This document shows, piece by piece, positions 51,198-60,590 of a stretch of 64,000 nt of DNA. Where the stretch lies: positions 7,316,001 through 7,380,000 of the forward strand of contig NZ_OZ245776.1 of NCBI RefSeq assembly GCF_965227735.1. Reading direction: 5' to 3'. Within the stretch, counting starts at the first letter, position 1. Each line of letters starts with the position of its first letter. A program made the position numbers and the translations under genes. The notes under the pieces are model-generated. The model did no database searches. It was not told where the DNA came from and saw only the letters and a list, made by a program, of their open reading frames with translations. The DNA comes from Larkinella sp965227735 (GTDB lineage: Bacteria > Bacteroidota > Bacteroidia > Cytophagales > Spirosomataceae).

Positions 51198-54100
51198 ATG
51201 TTTGCCAATACGTTCATCAACCGGCCCGTGATGGCCATCGTTATTTCCATTGTCATCGTTTTATTGGGCATATTGGCTATTCTGGAACTTCCGGTTGGGC
51301 AATACCCGGACATTACGCCCCCGGTGGTGCAGGTGACAGGAACCTACACCGGTGCCGATGCCCAGACGGTGGAACAAACCGTGGCGACGCCCATCGAAAC
51401 GCAGGTCAACGGAACGCCCAACATGCTGTATCTGCAAAGCAACAGCACCAGTGATGGCCGGATGACGATGAACGTCACGTTCGACGTCGGAACGGATGTG
51501 AACATTGCCGCCCTCGACGTTCAAAACCGGGTCGGAATTGCTCAACCGCAATTGCCTTCGGAAGTAACGCGGCTCGGTTTGACGGTTCGCAAGCGGAACC
51601 CGAGTTTGTTCATGCTGGTGGCGATTTATTCACCCAACAAAACCCACGGCGTTTCTTTTCTGGATAACTACGCCAATATTTTTATTCGGGACGCGCTGCT
51701 GCGGGTGGAAGGCGTCGGCGACATTTTTTCCCGTGCGGATGACTTCAGTATGCGAATCTGGCTGCAACCGGACAAGATCGCGCAGTTGGGCATGACACCC
51801 GGCGATGTGGTGGCGGCTTTGCAGGAGCAAAATCTCCAGGTGGCGGCTGGGTCGGTTGGTGCTCCGCCCCAGCAATCGTCACAGGCGTTTGAATACACGG
51901 TTTTTACGAACAGTCGGCTCAGTAAAGAAGAAGATTTTCGGAATATCGTCGTTCGCAGCAAGCCCGAAACCGGGTCCATCGTCTACCTGAAAGATGTGGC
52001 CCGCGTGCAGTTAGGGAAGTTCAGCTACGTCAGCAATTCCTTCGTCGACGGCAACCGGGCGGCTTATCTTCTCCTCTACCAATTGCCCGGCAGCAACGCC
52101 CTCTCAACAGCCAAAGGTGTTTATGCCGCTATGGATGAACTGAAGAAATCGTTTCCAAAAGACATCGATTATGTGGTGCCTTTCGAGTCGGTTTCGGTGG
52201 TGCAGGTCTCCGTCGATGAAGTGGTCAAAACGCTGGTTGAAGCCCTGATTCTGGTTACGATCGTGGTCTTTCTGTTCCTGCAAAACTGGCGGGCAACCCT
52301 GATTCCGGTGTTGGCCATCCCGGTTTCGATTTTGGGGACCTTCGCCTTTTTCATTCCGCTCGGTTTCACGATCAATACCCTGACCATGTTCGGCTTCGTT
52401 CTGGCCATCGGGATTGTGGTGGATGATGCCATCGTGGTAGTCGAGGCTGTGCAGCATTACATCGATACCGAGAAAATATCGGCTAAAGAAGCCACGCGTA
52501 AAGCCATGCGGGATATTTCGGGGCCGGTTGTGGCCATTGCCCTGATTCTGGCCGCGGTGTTTGTTCCGGTTGGGTTTATACCCGGAATCGTAGGACGACT
52601 TTACCAACAGTTTGCCATTACCATTGCCGTTTCGGTGCTGATCTCCGCTTTTGTCGCCCTTTCGTTAACGCCGGCTTTGTGTGCGCTGATGCTGAAACCC
52701 ACGGAGATGAATGAGAAATCGAAGGGGCTGAACTGGTTTTTCTTCCGGTTTAACAAGTGGTTCGACCGAACGAGCAGCGCCTATGGCGGGGGCGTCAACC
52801 GGCTGATCAAAGTCTCACCGCTGGTGCTGGTGCTGCTGGCCTGTCTGTTTGTTGGAACCGGTTTTCTGTTCAAGAGCAAACCGACCGGTTTTATCCCAAC
52901 CGAAGATGAAGGGCGCGTGATCATCACTTACGAAATTCCGGAAGCGGCTTCAACTACCCGAAGTCTGGATGTGCTGAACCGGGTGATGAACATTTTGAAA
53001 CAGCAACCGTATGTGGCTCACTTTTCCGCCTTGGGCGGTTTGAATGCCGTCACGTTTTCCAGCAAATCGAACAGCGGAACGGTTTTTACCCAGTTGAAAC
53101 CCTGGGATGAACGAAAAGATAAATCGGTTCAGATCGACTCGGTGGTGGTGAAACTGCAGCGCGCCCTGTCGAGCATTAAGGAAGCCAGTGTCGTTGTCAT
53201 TCCGCCCCCGGCCATTCCCGGTTTAGGGCAAACCGCCGGTTTTACGTTTGAAATCGAGCAGCGCGAAAGCACAGACGACGTTCGGGCGTTTGATAAAGTG
53301 GTACAGACGTTCGTGGCGGAGGTGAACAAGCGACCGGAAATTGCCCGGGCTTTTACCTACTTTACGTCCAAAACACCGGCTTTCCGGGTGGATGTAGACC
53401 GGGAGAAATGCAAGAAACTGGGCATTAACGTCAGTGAGGTTTATACAACCATGCAGACTTATCTGGGAAGCGTCTACGTCAACGACTTCATAGTGTATGG
53501 CCGGAAATTTCGGGTGGTGGCGCAGGCGGATACGGCCTATCGGGCTGATATTCAACAACTAAACCGGTATTTCGTCCGCAACCGTGCCGGAGCGATGGTG
53601 CCGCTCAGTACGGTCATCAAAACCGAGGTCATTGAAAATGCGCCCCTGATTTCGCACTACAACCTGTTCCGCTCCGTCGAAATCAACGGGAGTCCAAAAC
53701 CGGGCTACAGCAGTGGCCAGGCCATCGATGCACTGCGCGAAGTGGCCGACAAAGTGCTGCCCGCCGGTTATGGATATGACTTTTCCGGTTTGAGTCGGGA
53801 AGAGATTAGTTCGGGGTCCAGCACCGTGTATATTTTCGGGCTGTCGATTCTGTTTGTGTTTTTGTTTCTGGCTGCGCTCTACGAAAGCTGGTCGGTTCCC
53901 TTTGCGGTTCTCTTATCGGTTCCCATTGGGGCTTTCGGTGCCATTCTGACCCTGACATTGATTCCGTACCTGAGTAATAACGTGTATGCGCAAATAGGGT
54001 TGATCACACTGATTGGTCTGGCGGCCAAAAATGCCATTCTGATCGTGGAATTTGCGAAGGAGCGTGTCGACAAGGGGGTGGATTTGCTGGAGGCTACGCT

Positions 54101-54392
54101 CGACGCCGTCAAGTTGCGGCTTCGTCCGATTATTATGACGTCGCTGGCGTTTATTCTGGGTGTACTACCGTTGGTATTTGCCAGTGGAGCCGGTGCGGTA
54201 GCGCGGAAGACCATTGGGTGGACGGTTTTCGGAGGTATGTTAGCGGCAACCTCGCTGGCTATTTTTGTGGTGCCGGTTTTGTTTGTGACCATCACCCGGT
54301 TGGCCTATGGAAAGAAGAAACTGGCGGAGTTGAAGGAAATGGCAAAAAAACCGGCCTTGCAGCTTCAGGAAAACGACGGGGTAAACCTGTAA
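51198..54392 (+). CDS. RND efflux permease (HAE1/AcrB-like)
   Basis: A 1064-residue proton-driven inner-membrane transporter with twelve predicted helices and two large periplasmic loops. The start NTFINRPVMAIVISIVIVLL is the family hallmark. The proton-relay Asp pair lies in FVLAIGIVVDDAIVVVEAV. Likely exports hydrophobic drugs or solvents; specificity unknown. Its stop is 1 nt from the stop of the convergent sigma factor gene. Confidence 0.96.
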   Translation: MFANTFINRPVMAIVISIVIVLLGILAILELPVGQYPDITPPVVQVTGTYTGADAQTVEQTVATPIETQVNGTPNMLYLQSNSTSDGRMTMNVTFDVGTDVNIAALDVQNRVGIAQPQLPSEVTRLGLTVRKRNPSLFMLVAIYSPNKTHGVSFLDNYANIFIRDALLRVEGVGDIFSRADDFSMRIWLQPDKIAQLGMTPGDVVAALQEQNLQVAAGSVGAPPQQSSQAFEYTVFTNSRLSKEEDFRNIVVRSKPETGSIVYLKDVARVQLGKFSYVSNSFVDGNRAAYLLLYQLPGSNALSTAKGVYAAMDELKKSFPKDIDYVVPFESVSVVQVSVDEVVKTLVEALILVTIVVFLFLQNWRATLIPVLAIPVSILGTFAFFIPLGFTINTLTMFGFVLAIGIVVDDAIVVVEAVQHYIDTEKISAKEATRKAMRDISGPVVAIALILAAVFVPVGFIPGIVGRLYQQFAITIAVSVLISAFVALSLTPALCALMLKPTEMNEKSKGLNWFFFRFNKWFDRTSSAYGGGVNRLIKVSPLVLVLLACLFVGTGFLFKSKPTGFIPTEDEGRVIITYEIPEAASTTRSLDVLNRVMNILKQQPYVAHFSALGGLNAVTFSSKSNSGTVFTQLKPWDERKDKSVQIDSVVVKLQRALSSIKEASVVVIPPPAIPGLGQTAGFTFEIEQRESTDDVRAFDKVVQTFVAEVNKRPEIARAFTYFTSKTPAFRVDVDREKCKKLGINVSEVYTTMQTYLGSVYVNDFIVYGRKFRVVAQADTAYRADIQQLNRYFVRNRAGAMVPLSTVIKTEVIENAPLISHYNLFRSVEINGSPKPGYSSGQAIDALREVADKVLPAGYGYDFSGLSREEISSGSSTVYIFGLSILFVFLFLAALYESWSVPFAVLLSVPIGAFGAILTLTLIPYLSNNVYAQIGLITLIGLAAKNAILIVEFAKERVDKGVDLLEATLDAVKLRLRPIIMTSLAFILGVLPLVFASGAGAVARKTIGWTVFGGMLAATSLAIFVVPVLFVTITRLAYGKKKLAELKEMAKKPALQLQENDGVNL

Positions 54393-54393
54393 A

Positions 54394-54954
54394 TTATTGA
54401 AACGCGAACTGATCCCGCCGAAACGTCTGCCGAAGCTGAATGAGGGCGATGCGGGTCCAGGTTTTTACGGTTCCCAGTGGCAAATTGAGGTATTCCGAAA
54501 CCTCCTGCTGGGTATAGCCCTGCAAGTAGACAAGTTCGATAATTTGCCAATGTCTGGGATCGAGGGTCGTGTTTACTGCATCACTAAATCCGATGTAGCC
54601 CACGTTGTTCAACGTCACACTCATCCCCGGCAAATAGCCATCCAGTGGAATCTCAGCCTGTGGGGCTTTTTTATTGGCCCGCAGGTAATCTAACGCGGTG
54701 TTTCGGGTGACGTTAAGGAGCCAGGTGAAGAGTCGGCCTTTGGCCGGATCATGCCGGTGAATGTTCTTCCACACTTTCACGAAGGTATCCTGCAACAAAT
54801 CTTCGGCTTCCGTTTCGTTTTTGACGATCTTGGTAATCACACCGAGCAGTGTGGCGGCATACCGATCGTACAGTTCGCTGAAAGCAACCCGGCTGTGCGT
54901 TTTAAGGCCCTCGATCAGATCTGTTTCAGAAGTGGTAGTAAAAGGCTTTTTCAA
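54394..54954 (-). CDS. ECF-type RNA polymerase sigma factor
   Basis: A 186-residue sigma-70 family protein with regions 2 (FSELYDRYAATLLGVITKIV, LLQDTFVKVWKNIHRHDPAKGRLFTWLLNVTRN) and 4 (LDPRHWQIIELVYLQGYTQQEVSEYLNLPLGTVKTWTRIAL). It lies between convergent and divergent neighbours with no anti-sigma gene beside it. The upstream spacer 54955-55158 shows no recognisable gene or clear promoter. Confidence 0.93.
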   Translation of the reverse strand: MKKPFTTTSETDLIEGLKTHSRVAFSELYDRYAATLLGVITKIVKNETEAEDLLQDTFVKVWKNIHRHDPAKGRLFTWLLNVTRNTALDYLRANKKAPQAEIPLDGYLPGMSVTLNNVGYIGFSDAVNTTLDPRHWQIIELVYLQGYTQQEVSEYLNLPLGTVKTWTRIALIQLRQTFRRDQFAFQ

Positions 54955-55158
54955 AAGGTAAAGAAGAATAGTAATGTGATCGATTAATTGGATTTGTAGC
55001 CAGTTGGTCTATTCCTATTCTTTGAACCAGCTACTCAGTAAGGCTAATTATACTACTTAACTCCAGTAGGCTAAAATTGTTCCGGATGTGATTAATTGGC
55101 CTGTTAAAAAATGTGTGACCAAAGGAAAATACCTAAAAATTAGAGTTGCACACAAACG

Positions 55159-55190
55159 AAAAAAGCTTCCCGACAGCGGGAAGCTTTTTT
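55159..55190 (-). terminator. Rho-independent terminator of the OmpP1/FadL-like gene
   Basis: A 14-bp perfect stem AAAAAAGCTTCCCG (55159-55172) with CGGGAAGCTTTTTT (55177-55190), ACAG loop, 18 nt past the stop. Confidence 0.88.
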
Positions 55191-55207
55191 CTGATTACAC
55201 TTCTGTT

Positions 55208-56755
55208 TTAAAAAAACACGCCGGCAGTCAGGGTAATTGTCGTCAGCTTCGAATCAATCTGGGCAGAGGCAAAATCCGATGTATTGGGCAGTGTATACGG
55301 GGTATAGGCCGATTTAAAGGTATTGTAGGTGGCACTACCATCCAAAAAGAAGCGATCGGTGCGGAAGCCAAGTCCTCCGGAGACCAGCAACCGGCTGCGG
55401 TCAATATTATTCAACTGCACTTTATACGGATCAGGCAGATAGGCAACCCCACCCCGGATACGGAGCAAGCCCGCCCGGATTTCGGCACCGGCCCGCAGGT
55501 TTACGACATTTTGATAGGTGTTCTGAATTTCTCTTCTAACATCGTTTTTAAAGGCATTGTTGTCCTGCGCATCGTAAACATTGGTGGTGACACGCATACC
55601 GGAGTAGCCTACATAATCAGCGGATGCCGTGATGAACCCAATTTTTCCCGAACCCAGAAAATATGTCAATCCACCAGATGCCCGGAAGGGTGTGGTCAGG
55701 GAATAATCAAAATTATTGGGTACGACAAAAACCTCGTTTCGTTCTAGGGGAAGGTTTGGGTCCCGGGCAACGGCCCGAAGTGATTGTTCAAACGATTCTT
55801 TCACACTGGTAAAGGTTGGGGTGGTCAACGAAGCACCCAATTGCAGATTACGGTCCGGTTTATAAATCAATCCCAATGAAAAATTGATGCCGTTTCCGGT
55901 CACACTGAAGTTATCGATCTGGCTGTAATTATCCAGTACGGCCCCGCCAACAACGGTTTCCCGGTAGACATTTTCGAAATCATACCGCAGGCGACTGAGT
56001 CCGAGGGAGGCTCCCACGTACAATTTATCGTCCAGGTTTCCGGCGTATCCGATCGTCCACTGCGAATTGGCCCCCGTTGAGGTGAACGTGTTCAATTGCT
56101 GGGTTGGCGCAGTGGCGTCATAGCGGAAATAGGGTGGGCCGGATTGATTCGGATTGGTAGAAGAAGGCGTCCCGTTGATCAAAAAAAGCTGATACGCAGC
56201 CGCTGAGGCAAAGTTGGCTTCGTTGGTATTTGCGTTGTATTGATTATTGATCTGGTCACCGGACAGGTTTCGGTTGTTGACATCGACAATGTACGAATCG
56301 ACAATAGAACTGCGGTTGTTGCGCGCCTGAAATTCAAAACTGTTGCTCAGACTCACCTGACGGTTGTAAGTAATTCCCAGTGCAGTCCGGCGCCAGCGCC
56401 GGTTTTCATTTTGTTTGTTACCGGCCAGTACCACCCCGAATTGGCTGATGTTCGGCGTTGTTTTGGTATTGGTGGTTTGCGTACCGATGTAGGTCGACTG
56501 GGCATTCAGGATGTTGAACGAAGGGCTAAACGTGATTTCGGAGCGGTTGTAGAAGCCCAGACCAGCCGGATTGCCGAAGGTTGAGCTGGCATCACCACCA
56601 ATGCTGACGTGATTGCCCCCCAATCCGCGCATCCGGGCGGTTCCGGTTTGCGTTAGTTCTGAATACCGAAACGCGTCACCGGCGTAAATATCAGCCTGGC
56701 TCCAGGCTGTGCCTGCGTACAGGAGCAAGCCCACGATGCAGATGCTATTTTTCAT
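55208..56755 (-). CDS. OmpP1/FadL-like outer-membrane transport protein
   Basis: A 515-residue outer-membrane beta-barrel. Signal peptide MKNSICIVGLLLYAGTAWSQ, then a conserved N-terminal stretch AFRYSELTQTGTARMRGLGG and GDASSTFGNPAGLGFYNRSEI, the NPAG motif of the FadL/OmpP1 family, and many amphipathic strands (YVGASLGLSRLRYDF, GINFSLGLIYKPDRNLQLG). Such proteins carry hydrophobic molecules across the outer membrane. Separated from the upstream lipoprotein gene by that gene's own terminator. Confidence 0.88.
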   Translation of the reverse strand: MKNSICIVGLLLYAGTAWSQADIYAGDAFRYSELTQTGTARMRGLGGNHVSIGGDASSTFGNPAGLGFYNRSEITFSPSFNILNAQSTYIGTQTTNTKTTPNISQFGVVLAGNKQNENRRWRRTALGITYNRQVSLSNSFEFQARNNRSSIVDSYIVDVNNRNLSGDQINNQYNANTNEANFASAAAYQLFLINGTPSSTNPNQSGPPYFRYDATAPTQQLNTFTSTGANSQWTIGYAGNLDDKLYVGASLGLSRLRYDFENVYRETVVGGAVLDNYSQIDNFSVTGNGINFSLGLIYKPDRNLQLGASLTTPTFTSVKESFEQSLRAVARDPNLPLERNEVFVVPNNFDYSLTTPFRASGGLTYFLGSGKIGFITASADYVGYSGMRVTTNVYDAQDNNAFKNDVRREIQNTYQNVVNLRAGAEIRAGLLRIRGGVAYLPDPYKVQLNNIDRSRLLVSGGLGFRTDRFFLDGSATYNTFKSAYTPYTLPNTSDFASAQIDSKLTTITLTAGVFF

Positions 56756-56899
56756 AAAGGTTGTGTGCTAAAAGTGAAAACAGGTTCCGGACTTGTGTGT
56801 AAATCTATTTGTAACTATAGATGCATTATGGAGCCGTTTGGTTTAAAAACAACCGCGAAAAATACCCATAGGTTACAATTCCGTCACGATTATACAACG

Positions 56900-56935
56900 A
56901 AAAAGCCCGTCGATTATAACATCGACGGGCTTTTT
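56900..56935 (-). terminator. Rho-independent terminator of the Tyr/Gly-rich lipoprotein gene
   Basis: A perfect 15-bp stem AAAAAGCCCGTCGAT (56900-56914) with ATCGACGGGCTTTTT (56921-56935), TATAAC loop, ~42 nt past the stop. Confidence 0.9.
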
Positions 56936-56977
56936 ATTTTCAATAGCCACGGCTAACCGTGTTAAAAGATCTCAATA

Positions 56978-58291
56978 TTACCGGGGACCCCGTGATCCGC
57001 CACCGCCTGAGTAGCCGCCACCGCCACCACTTGATCCGCCCCGGCTACCACCGCCACCACTGGGAGCGCTGTAGCTAGGTTGTGAAGGTGGACTGTAGCT
57101 GCGTTGGGTAGGAGCCTCGTAAGACCGCGTCGGCGCTGACTGGTAGCTGCGGGTTGGTGCCGTTGGTGATTGATAACTCCGTGATTGTTGCGGGGCACTA
57201 TACCGCGATCCGCTATTGACCGAAGACGAAGGGGAAGGCGTGTAGCTGCCCCGGCTGTTGGAACGCGGTGCTGCGTAGTAGTCAGAGTTGCTGGGCGCAC
57301 TGTAGCTCGGCGTAGCAGCGTTGTTGGCGCTGGTTCGACCACTGGTGCTGGATCCTCCGTAGTAATAATCACTACCCCGGCTGTTGGCCCGACCGGCACC
57401 GTAGGTGCCATTGTTGGTCGAACCTGAGGTGTTCGGACGGCTGTAGTAGGTGTTGTTGTTCGCTGCGTTCAACTCACCGGACCGACGACCGCCGTTGTTG
57501 TTATTATAACTCCGGGGCGTGTTGACAAAATCACCATTGTAGCGGTCGCGGCTCGATCCGCCACGGGCTCCGTACGTAGCGTTCCGGCTGGCTCCGATGT
57601 TGTTGTAATTGTTGACGACCACCACATTACGACCACCAAAACCGCCATAGCCATACGAATAAGGGCTGTAGAAGCTGTTGTAGCCATAGCCGAACGGGGA
57701 GTAAAACGAATCATAGAAACCACCACCGTAGCCAAAAGGACTGTAAGCATACCCGCCACCAAAGCCGAAGGGGCTATAACCAAAGGGACTGTAGAACGGG
57801 CTGTAAAACCGGTTGAATCCCCAGGGTGACATCATTCCCATGCCAATGCCCAAACTCAAACCACCGTAGAAAGGACTGTTCCATCCCCAGCGATTCCAGC
57901 CTGAATTCATCATGGCCATGTTGTAACCGTTGGAGAATCCGTCGGTATAAGCGTTATCGGTATTCCAGCCCGGATCGGGCGAAATACCCCGGGTTACCTT
58001 GCGGGCCGAAACTTCACTGTAGTACTCATCGTCAGAATACTGCGCGGCTGTCTGCTCGTTATAATACTCCGGGTCGGAGTTTAACGTACCGTTGTTAAAC
58101 CGTTGGGTCGATTGACGACTTGCCAGCCGTTTCTCTTTTTGGGGCGATGATATGACGGCCGCATCGGAGGAAGACCCGTAGAGGTCATCAAATTCGCCCG
58201 CGTTCTGGGCGGTTTGTTTCGTGGAGCTACAGCCCCAGAAGCCAACCACGGCCAGTAAACTCAGGTATTTGAAGGTATGAAGCACTTTCAT
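56978..58291 (-). CDS. Low-complexity Tyr/Gly/Ser-rich lipoprotein
   Basis: A 437-residue lipoprotein (lipobox VVGFWGC, Cys21). Residues 22-130 are polar and acidic with EYYNEQ and DEYYSE. Residues ~130-225 are repeats of FYSPFGYG/YSPFGFGGGY/FYSPYSYGYGGF type. Residues ~225-437 are rich in Ser, Asn, Tyr, Pro and Gly, with SYQSAPTRSYEAPTQRSYSPP repeats, and end in a run of Gly/Ser/Arg (GGGGYSGGGGSRGPR). There is no enzymatic domain. The composition resembles adhesive or phase-separating, prion-like domains; function unknown. Confidence 0.8.
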   Translation of the reverse strand: MKVLHTFKYLSLLAVVGFWGCSSTKQTAQNAGEFDDLYGSSSDAAVISSPQKEKRLASRQSTQRFNNGTLNSDPEYYNEQTAAQYSDDEYYSEVSARKVTRGISPDPGWNTDNAYTDGFSNGYNMAMMNSGWNRWGWNSPFYGGLSLGIGMGMMSPWGFNRFYSPFYSPFGYSPFGFGGGYAYSPFGYGGGFYDSFYSPFGYGYNSFYSPYSYGYGGFGGRNVVVVNNYNNIGASRNATYGARGGSSRDRYNGDFVNTPRSYNNNNGGRRSGELNAANNNTYYSRPNTSGSTNNGTYGAGRANSRGSDYYYGGSSTSGRTSANNAATPSYSAPSNSDYYAAPRSNSRGSYTPSPSSSVNSGSRYSAPQQSRSYQSPTAPTRSYQSAPTRSYEAPTQRSYSPPSQPSYSAPSGGGGSRGGSSGGGGGYSGGGGSRGPR

Positions 58292-58372
58292 GGTGTTGTT
58301 TTGATAAAAGGTTTTAGGGACCGATTATATTGCTAAAACGCAGAACCTGGCAAATTGATTACAAATAAGCTG

Positions 58373-58411
58373 TTTGATTACAAATATAGGAGAAAAACCT
58401 ATCTTTGCAAG
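58373..58411. promoter_or_regulatory. Overlapping divergent promoters of proS (+) and the lipoprotein gene (-)
   Basis: Plus strand: TTTG (58373-58376), 23 bp, perfect TATCTTTG (58400-58407). Minus strand: CTTG (58408-58411), 19 bp, perfect TATATTTG (58381-58388). The two -7 elements are back to back with 11 bp between them, and each -33 lies beyond the other's -7. Leaders are ~70 nt (proS) and ~85 nt (lipoprotein). Confidence 0.6.
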
Positions 58412-58480
58412 CTTCTCATAACATTAGACCCACATTTGTACCGTAGGGTTTAACCGTGATCAAAAAAAAGTTTAGTACCT

Positions 58481-59953
58481 ATGGCAAAAGCAATTCCGTC
58501 GCGTTCCGAGAATTATTCCGAGTGGTATAACGAGTTAATTAAAAGAGCGGATCTGGCCGAAAATTCGGCGGTTCGCGGCTGTATGGTGATCAAACCGTAC
58601 GGTTTTTCGATTTGGGAAAAAATGCAGCGGGCTTTGGACGATATGTTCAAGGAAACCGGCCACAGCAATGCCTATTTCCCGTTGTTCATTCCGAAATCGT
58701 TTCTGAGTAAAGAAGCCTCGCATGTGGAAGGTTTCGCGAAAGAATGTGCTGTGGTAACGCATTACCGACTGAAAAATGCGGAAGATGGCTCCGGTGTCAT
58801 CGTGGATCCGGAAGCCAAACTCGAAGAGGAACTGATCGTGCGTCCCACGTCGGAAACCGTCATCTGGAGTTCGTATAAAAACTGGATACAGTCTTACCGG
58901 GATTTGCCGCTGCTGATCAACCAGTGGGCTAACGTTGTTCGCTGGGAAATGCGGACCCGGATTTTTCTGCGGACGTCCGAGTTCCTCTGGCAGGAGGGGC
59001 ACACCGCGCATTCGACAGCGAAGGAAGCAATGGAAGAAACAACCCAAATGCTGAACGTCTACGCCACATTTGCGGAAGAATGGATGGCAATGCCGGTGAT
59101 CCGGGGGACCAAAACCGCCAACGAACGGTTTGCAGGAGCCGACGACACGCTCTGCATCGAGGCCATGATGCAGGACGGCAAGGCCCTGCAGGCGGGAACG
59201 TCCCACTTTCTGGGGCAGAATTTTGCCAAAGCCTTCGATGTAAAATTCCTGACCAAAGACAACCAGCAGGATTACGTCTGGGGAACTTCCTGGGGTGTCA
59301 GCACCCGCCTGATGGGCGCCCTGATTATGGCGCATTCGGACGACGACGGCCTGGTTTTGCCGCCCAAACTGGCCCCGATTCAGGTGGTGATTATTCCTAT
59401 TTTCCGCAACGATGAGCAACTGGCGCAGTTATCGGAAAAAATCAACCCGCTGATCAAGGAGTTGAAGAAGGCCGGTATTTCGGTGAAATACGATACCAGT
59501 GATGCCAACAAACCGGGCTGGAAATTTGCCGAATACGAACTTCGAGGGGTACCGGTGCGGCTGGCGATGGGGATGCGGGATTTTGAAAACAATACCGTTG
59601 AAATTGCCCGGCGGGATCTGAAAACGAAAGAAACCATTTCGGCCGACGGTCTGGTGGCGCACATCCAGAATCTGCTGGAAGAGATTCAGCTCAATATATA
59701 CAATAAAGCCGCGCAATTCCGGCAGGAGCATACGTTCCAGGTCGATACCTATGAGGCATTTAAGGAACAAATCGAAAAAGGCGGTTTTCTGATGGCCCAC
59801 TGGGACGGCACTTCCGAAACCGAAGAAGCCATCAAGGAAGAAACCAAAGCCACCATTCGCTGTATTCCGCTGGATGCAGAACTGGAAGAAGGAACCTGTA
59901 TTTACAGTGGAAAACCGTCGAAGCAGCGAGTTGTTTTTGCGAGGGCTTATTGA
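58481..59953 (+). CDS. proS: Prolyl-tRNA synthetase (archaeal/eukaryal type)
   Basis: A class II aminoacyl-tRNA synthetase, 490 residues, the short form without the bacterial editing insertion. SRSENYSEWYNELIKRADLAE, RGCMVIKPYGFSIWEKMQ, LIVRPTSETVIW (motif 2 region) and RWEMRTRIFLRTSEFLWQEGHTAH are typical, with motif 3 in YVWGTSWGVSTRLMGALIMAHSDD. The C-terminus ends in the conserved Tyr (VVFARAY). Confidence 0.96.
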   Translation: MAKAIPSRSENYSEWYNELIKRADLAENSAVRGCMVIKPYGFSIWEKMQRALDDMFKETGHSNAYFPLFIPKSFLSKEASHVEGFAKECAVVTHYRLKNAEDGSGVIVDPEAKLEEELIVRPTSETVIWSSYKNWIQSYRDLPLLINQWANVVRWEMRTRIFLRTSEFLWQEGHTAHSTAKEAMEETTQMLNVYATFAEEWMAMPVIRGTKTANERFAGADDTLCIEAMMQDGKALQAGTSHFLGQNFAKAFDVKFLTKDNQQDYVWGTSWGVSTRLMGALIMAHSDDDGLVLPPKLAPIQVVIIPIFRNDEQLAQLSEKINPLIKELKKAGISVKYDTSDANKPGWKFAEYELRGVPVRLAMGMRDFENNTVEIARRDLKTKETISADGLVAHIQNLLEEIQLNIYNKAAQFRQEHTFQVDTYEAFKEQIEKGGFLMAHWDGTSETEEAIKEETKATIRCIPLDAELEEGTCIYSGKPSKQRVVFARAY

Positions 59954-60038
59954 GAATGAGGATGAATGATGAGCGATGAACGATGAGTGGTTGACGGATT
60001 TCAGGCATCATTCATCGCTCATCATTCATCGTCCTCAA
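59954..60038 (+). repeat. Heptamer inverted-repeat element G
   Basis: Left-arm GAT at 59961, 59968, 59975, 59982 (GATGAAT, GATGAGC, GATGAAC, GATGAGT). Right-arm ATC at 60007, 60014, 60021, 60028 (ATTCATC, GCTCATC, ATTCATC). 59961-59980 pairs perfectly with 60011-60030 (20 bp), loop 30 nt. Begins directly after the proS stop. Confidence 0.88.
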
Positions 60039-60092
60039 AGAATACTGGCTCAAATAATCGGCAAATTGTGCCTGACTTTCGGCGGGTTTGGG

Positions 60093-60100
60093 TAGTTTTG
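60093..60100 (+). promoter_or_regulatory. -7 element (TAGTTTTG) of the SlyD-like gene
   Basis: A perfect TAnnTTTG match 24 nt before the ATG at 60125. It supports that ATG over the longer frame from 59987. Confidence 0.55.
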
Positions 60101-60124
60101 CCGCTACACAATTCAACTCGTATT

Positions 60125-60574
60125 ATGGCAGAAGCAAAGGCTGGGGATACGGTGCAAGTGCACTATACCGGCAGAAAAAACGATGGTACCGTGTTTGATT
60201 CCTCCAGTGGCCGGTCGCCATTGCAGTTTCAGGTAGGAAGCGGCATGGTCATCCGGGGTTTCGACGAAGGCGTAAAAGGAATGGAGATAGGGCAGGCAAA
60301 AACCGTTCGGATTCCGGTGGAAGATGCCTACGGTCCGTCGAGCGAAGATATGATTTTTGAATTTGACCGCTCGCTGATACCGGATGATATTGAATTGGAA
60401 ATTGGATTAACCCTCAACATGCATCAGGACGGTAACCCGCAGGCGGTTCCGGTGGTGGTTCGGAATGTGACGGCCACGTCGGTAACACTGGATGCCAACC
60501 ATCCGCTGGCGGGCGAAGAACTGATCTTCGACATCGAACTGGTGGGAATCAATCCTTCCAAGTTGATCCTGTAA
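60125..60574 (+). CDS. SlyD-type FKBP peptidyl-prolyl isomerase
   Basis: A 149-residue cytoplasmic FKBP with an inserted chaperone (IF) domain. FKBP elements VQVHYTGRKNDGTVFDSS, GSGMVIRGFDEGVKGMEIGQAK and NHPLAGEELIFDIELV are typical of SlyD-like proteins. The His-rich metal-binding tail of E. coli SlyD is absent. The start is fixed by the promoter at 60093. Confidence 0.92.
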   Translation: MAEAKAGDTVQVHYTGRKNDGTVFDSSSGRSPLQFQVGSGMVIRGFDEGVKGMEIGQAKTVRIPVEDAYGPSSEDMIFEFDRSLIPDDIELEIGLTLNMHQDGNPQAVPVVVRNVTATSVTLDANHPLAGEELIFDIELVGINPSKLIL

Positions 60575-60590
60575 GAAGGAGTTACTAAGA

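Noticed and set aside
54955..55158. A small gene or small RNA in the ECF sigma upstream spacer
   Set aside because: No start with coding-like composition, no consensus -7 that I trust and no hairpin other than the neighbouring gene's terminator.
55088..55747. 219-codon plus-strand frame starting upstream of the OmpP1/FadL-like terminator
   Set aside because: It runs through a terminator and antisense to an outer-membrane protein gene.
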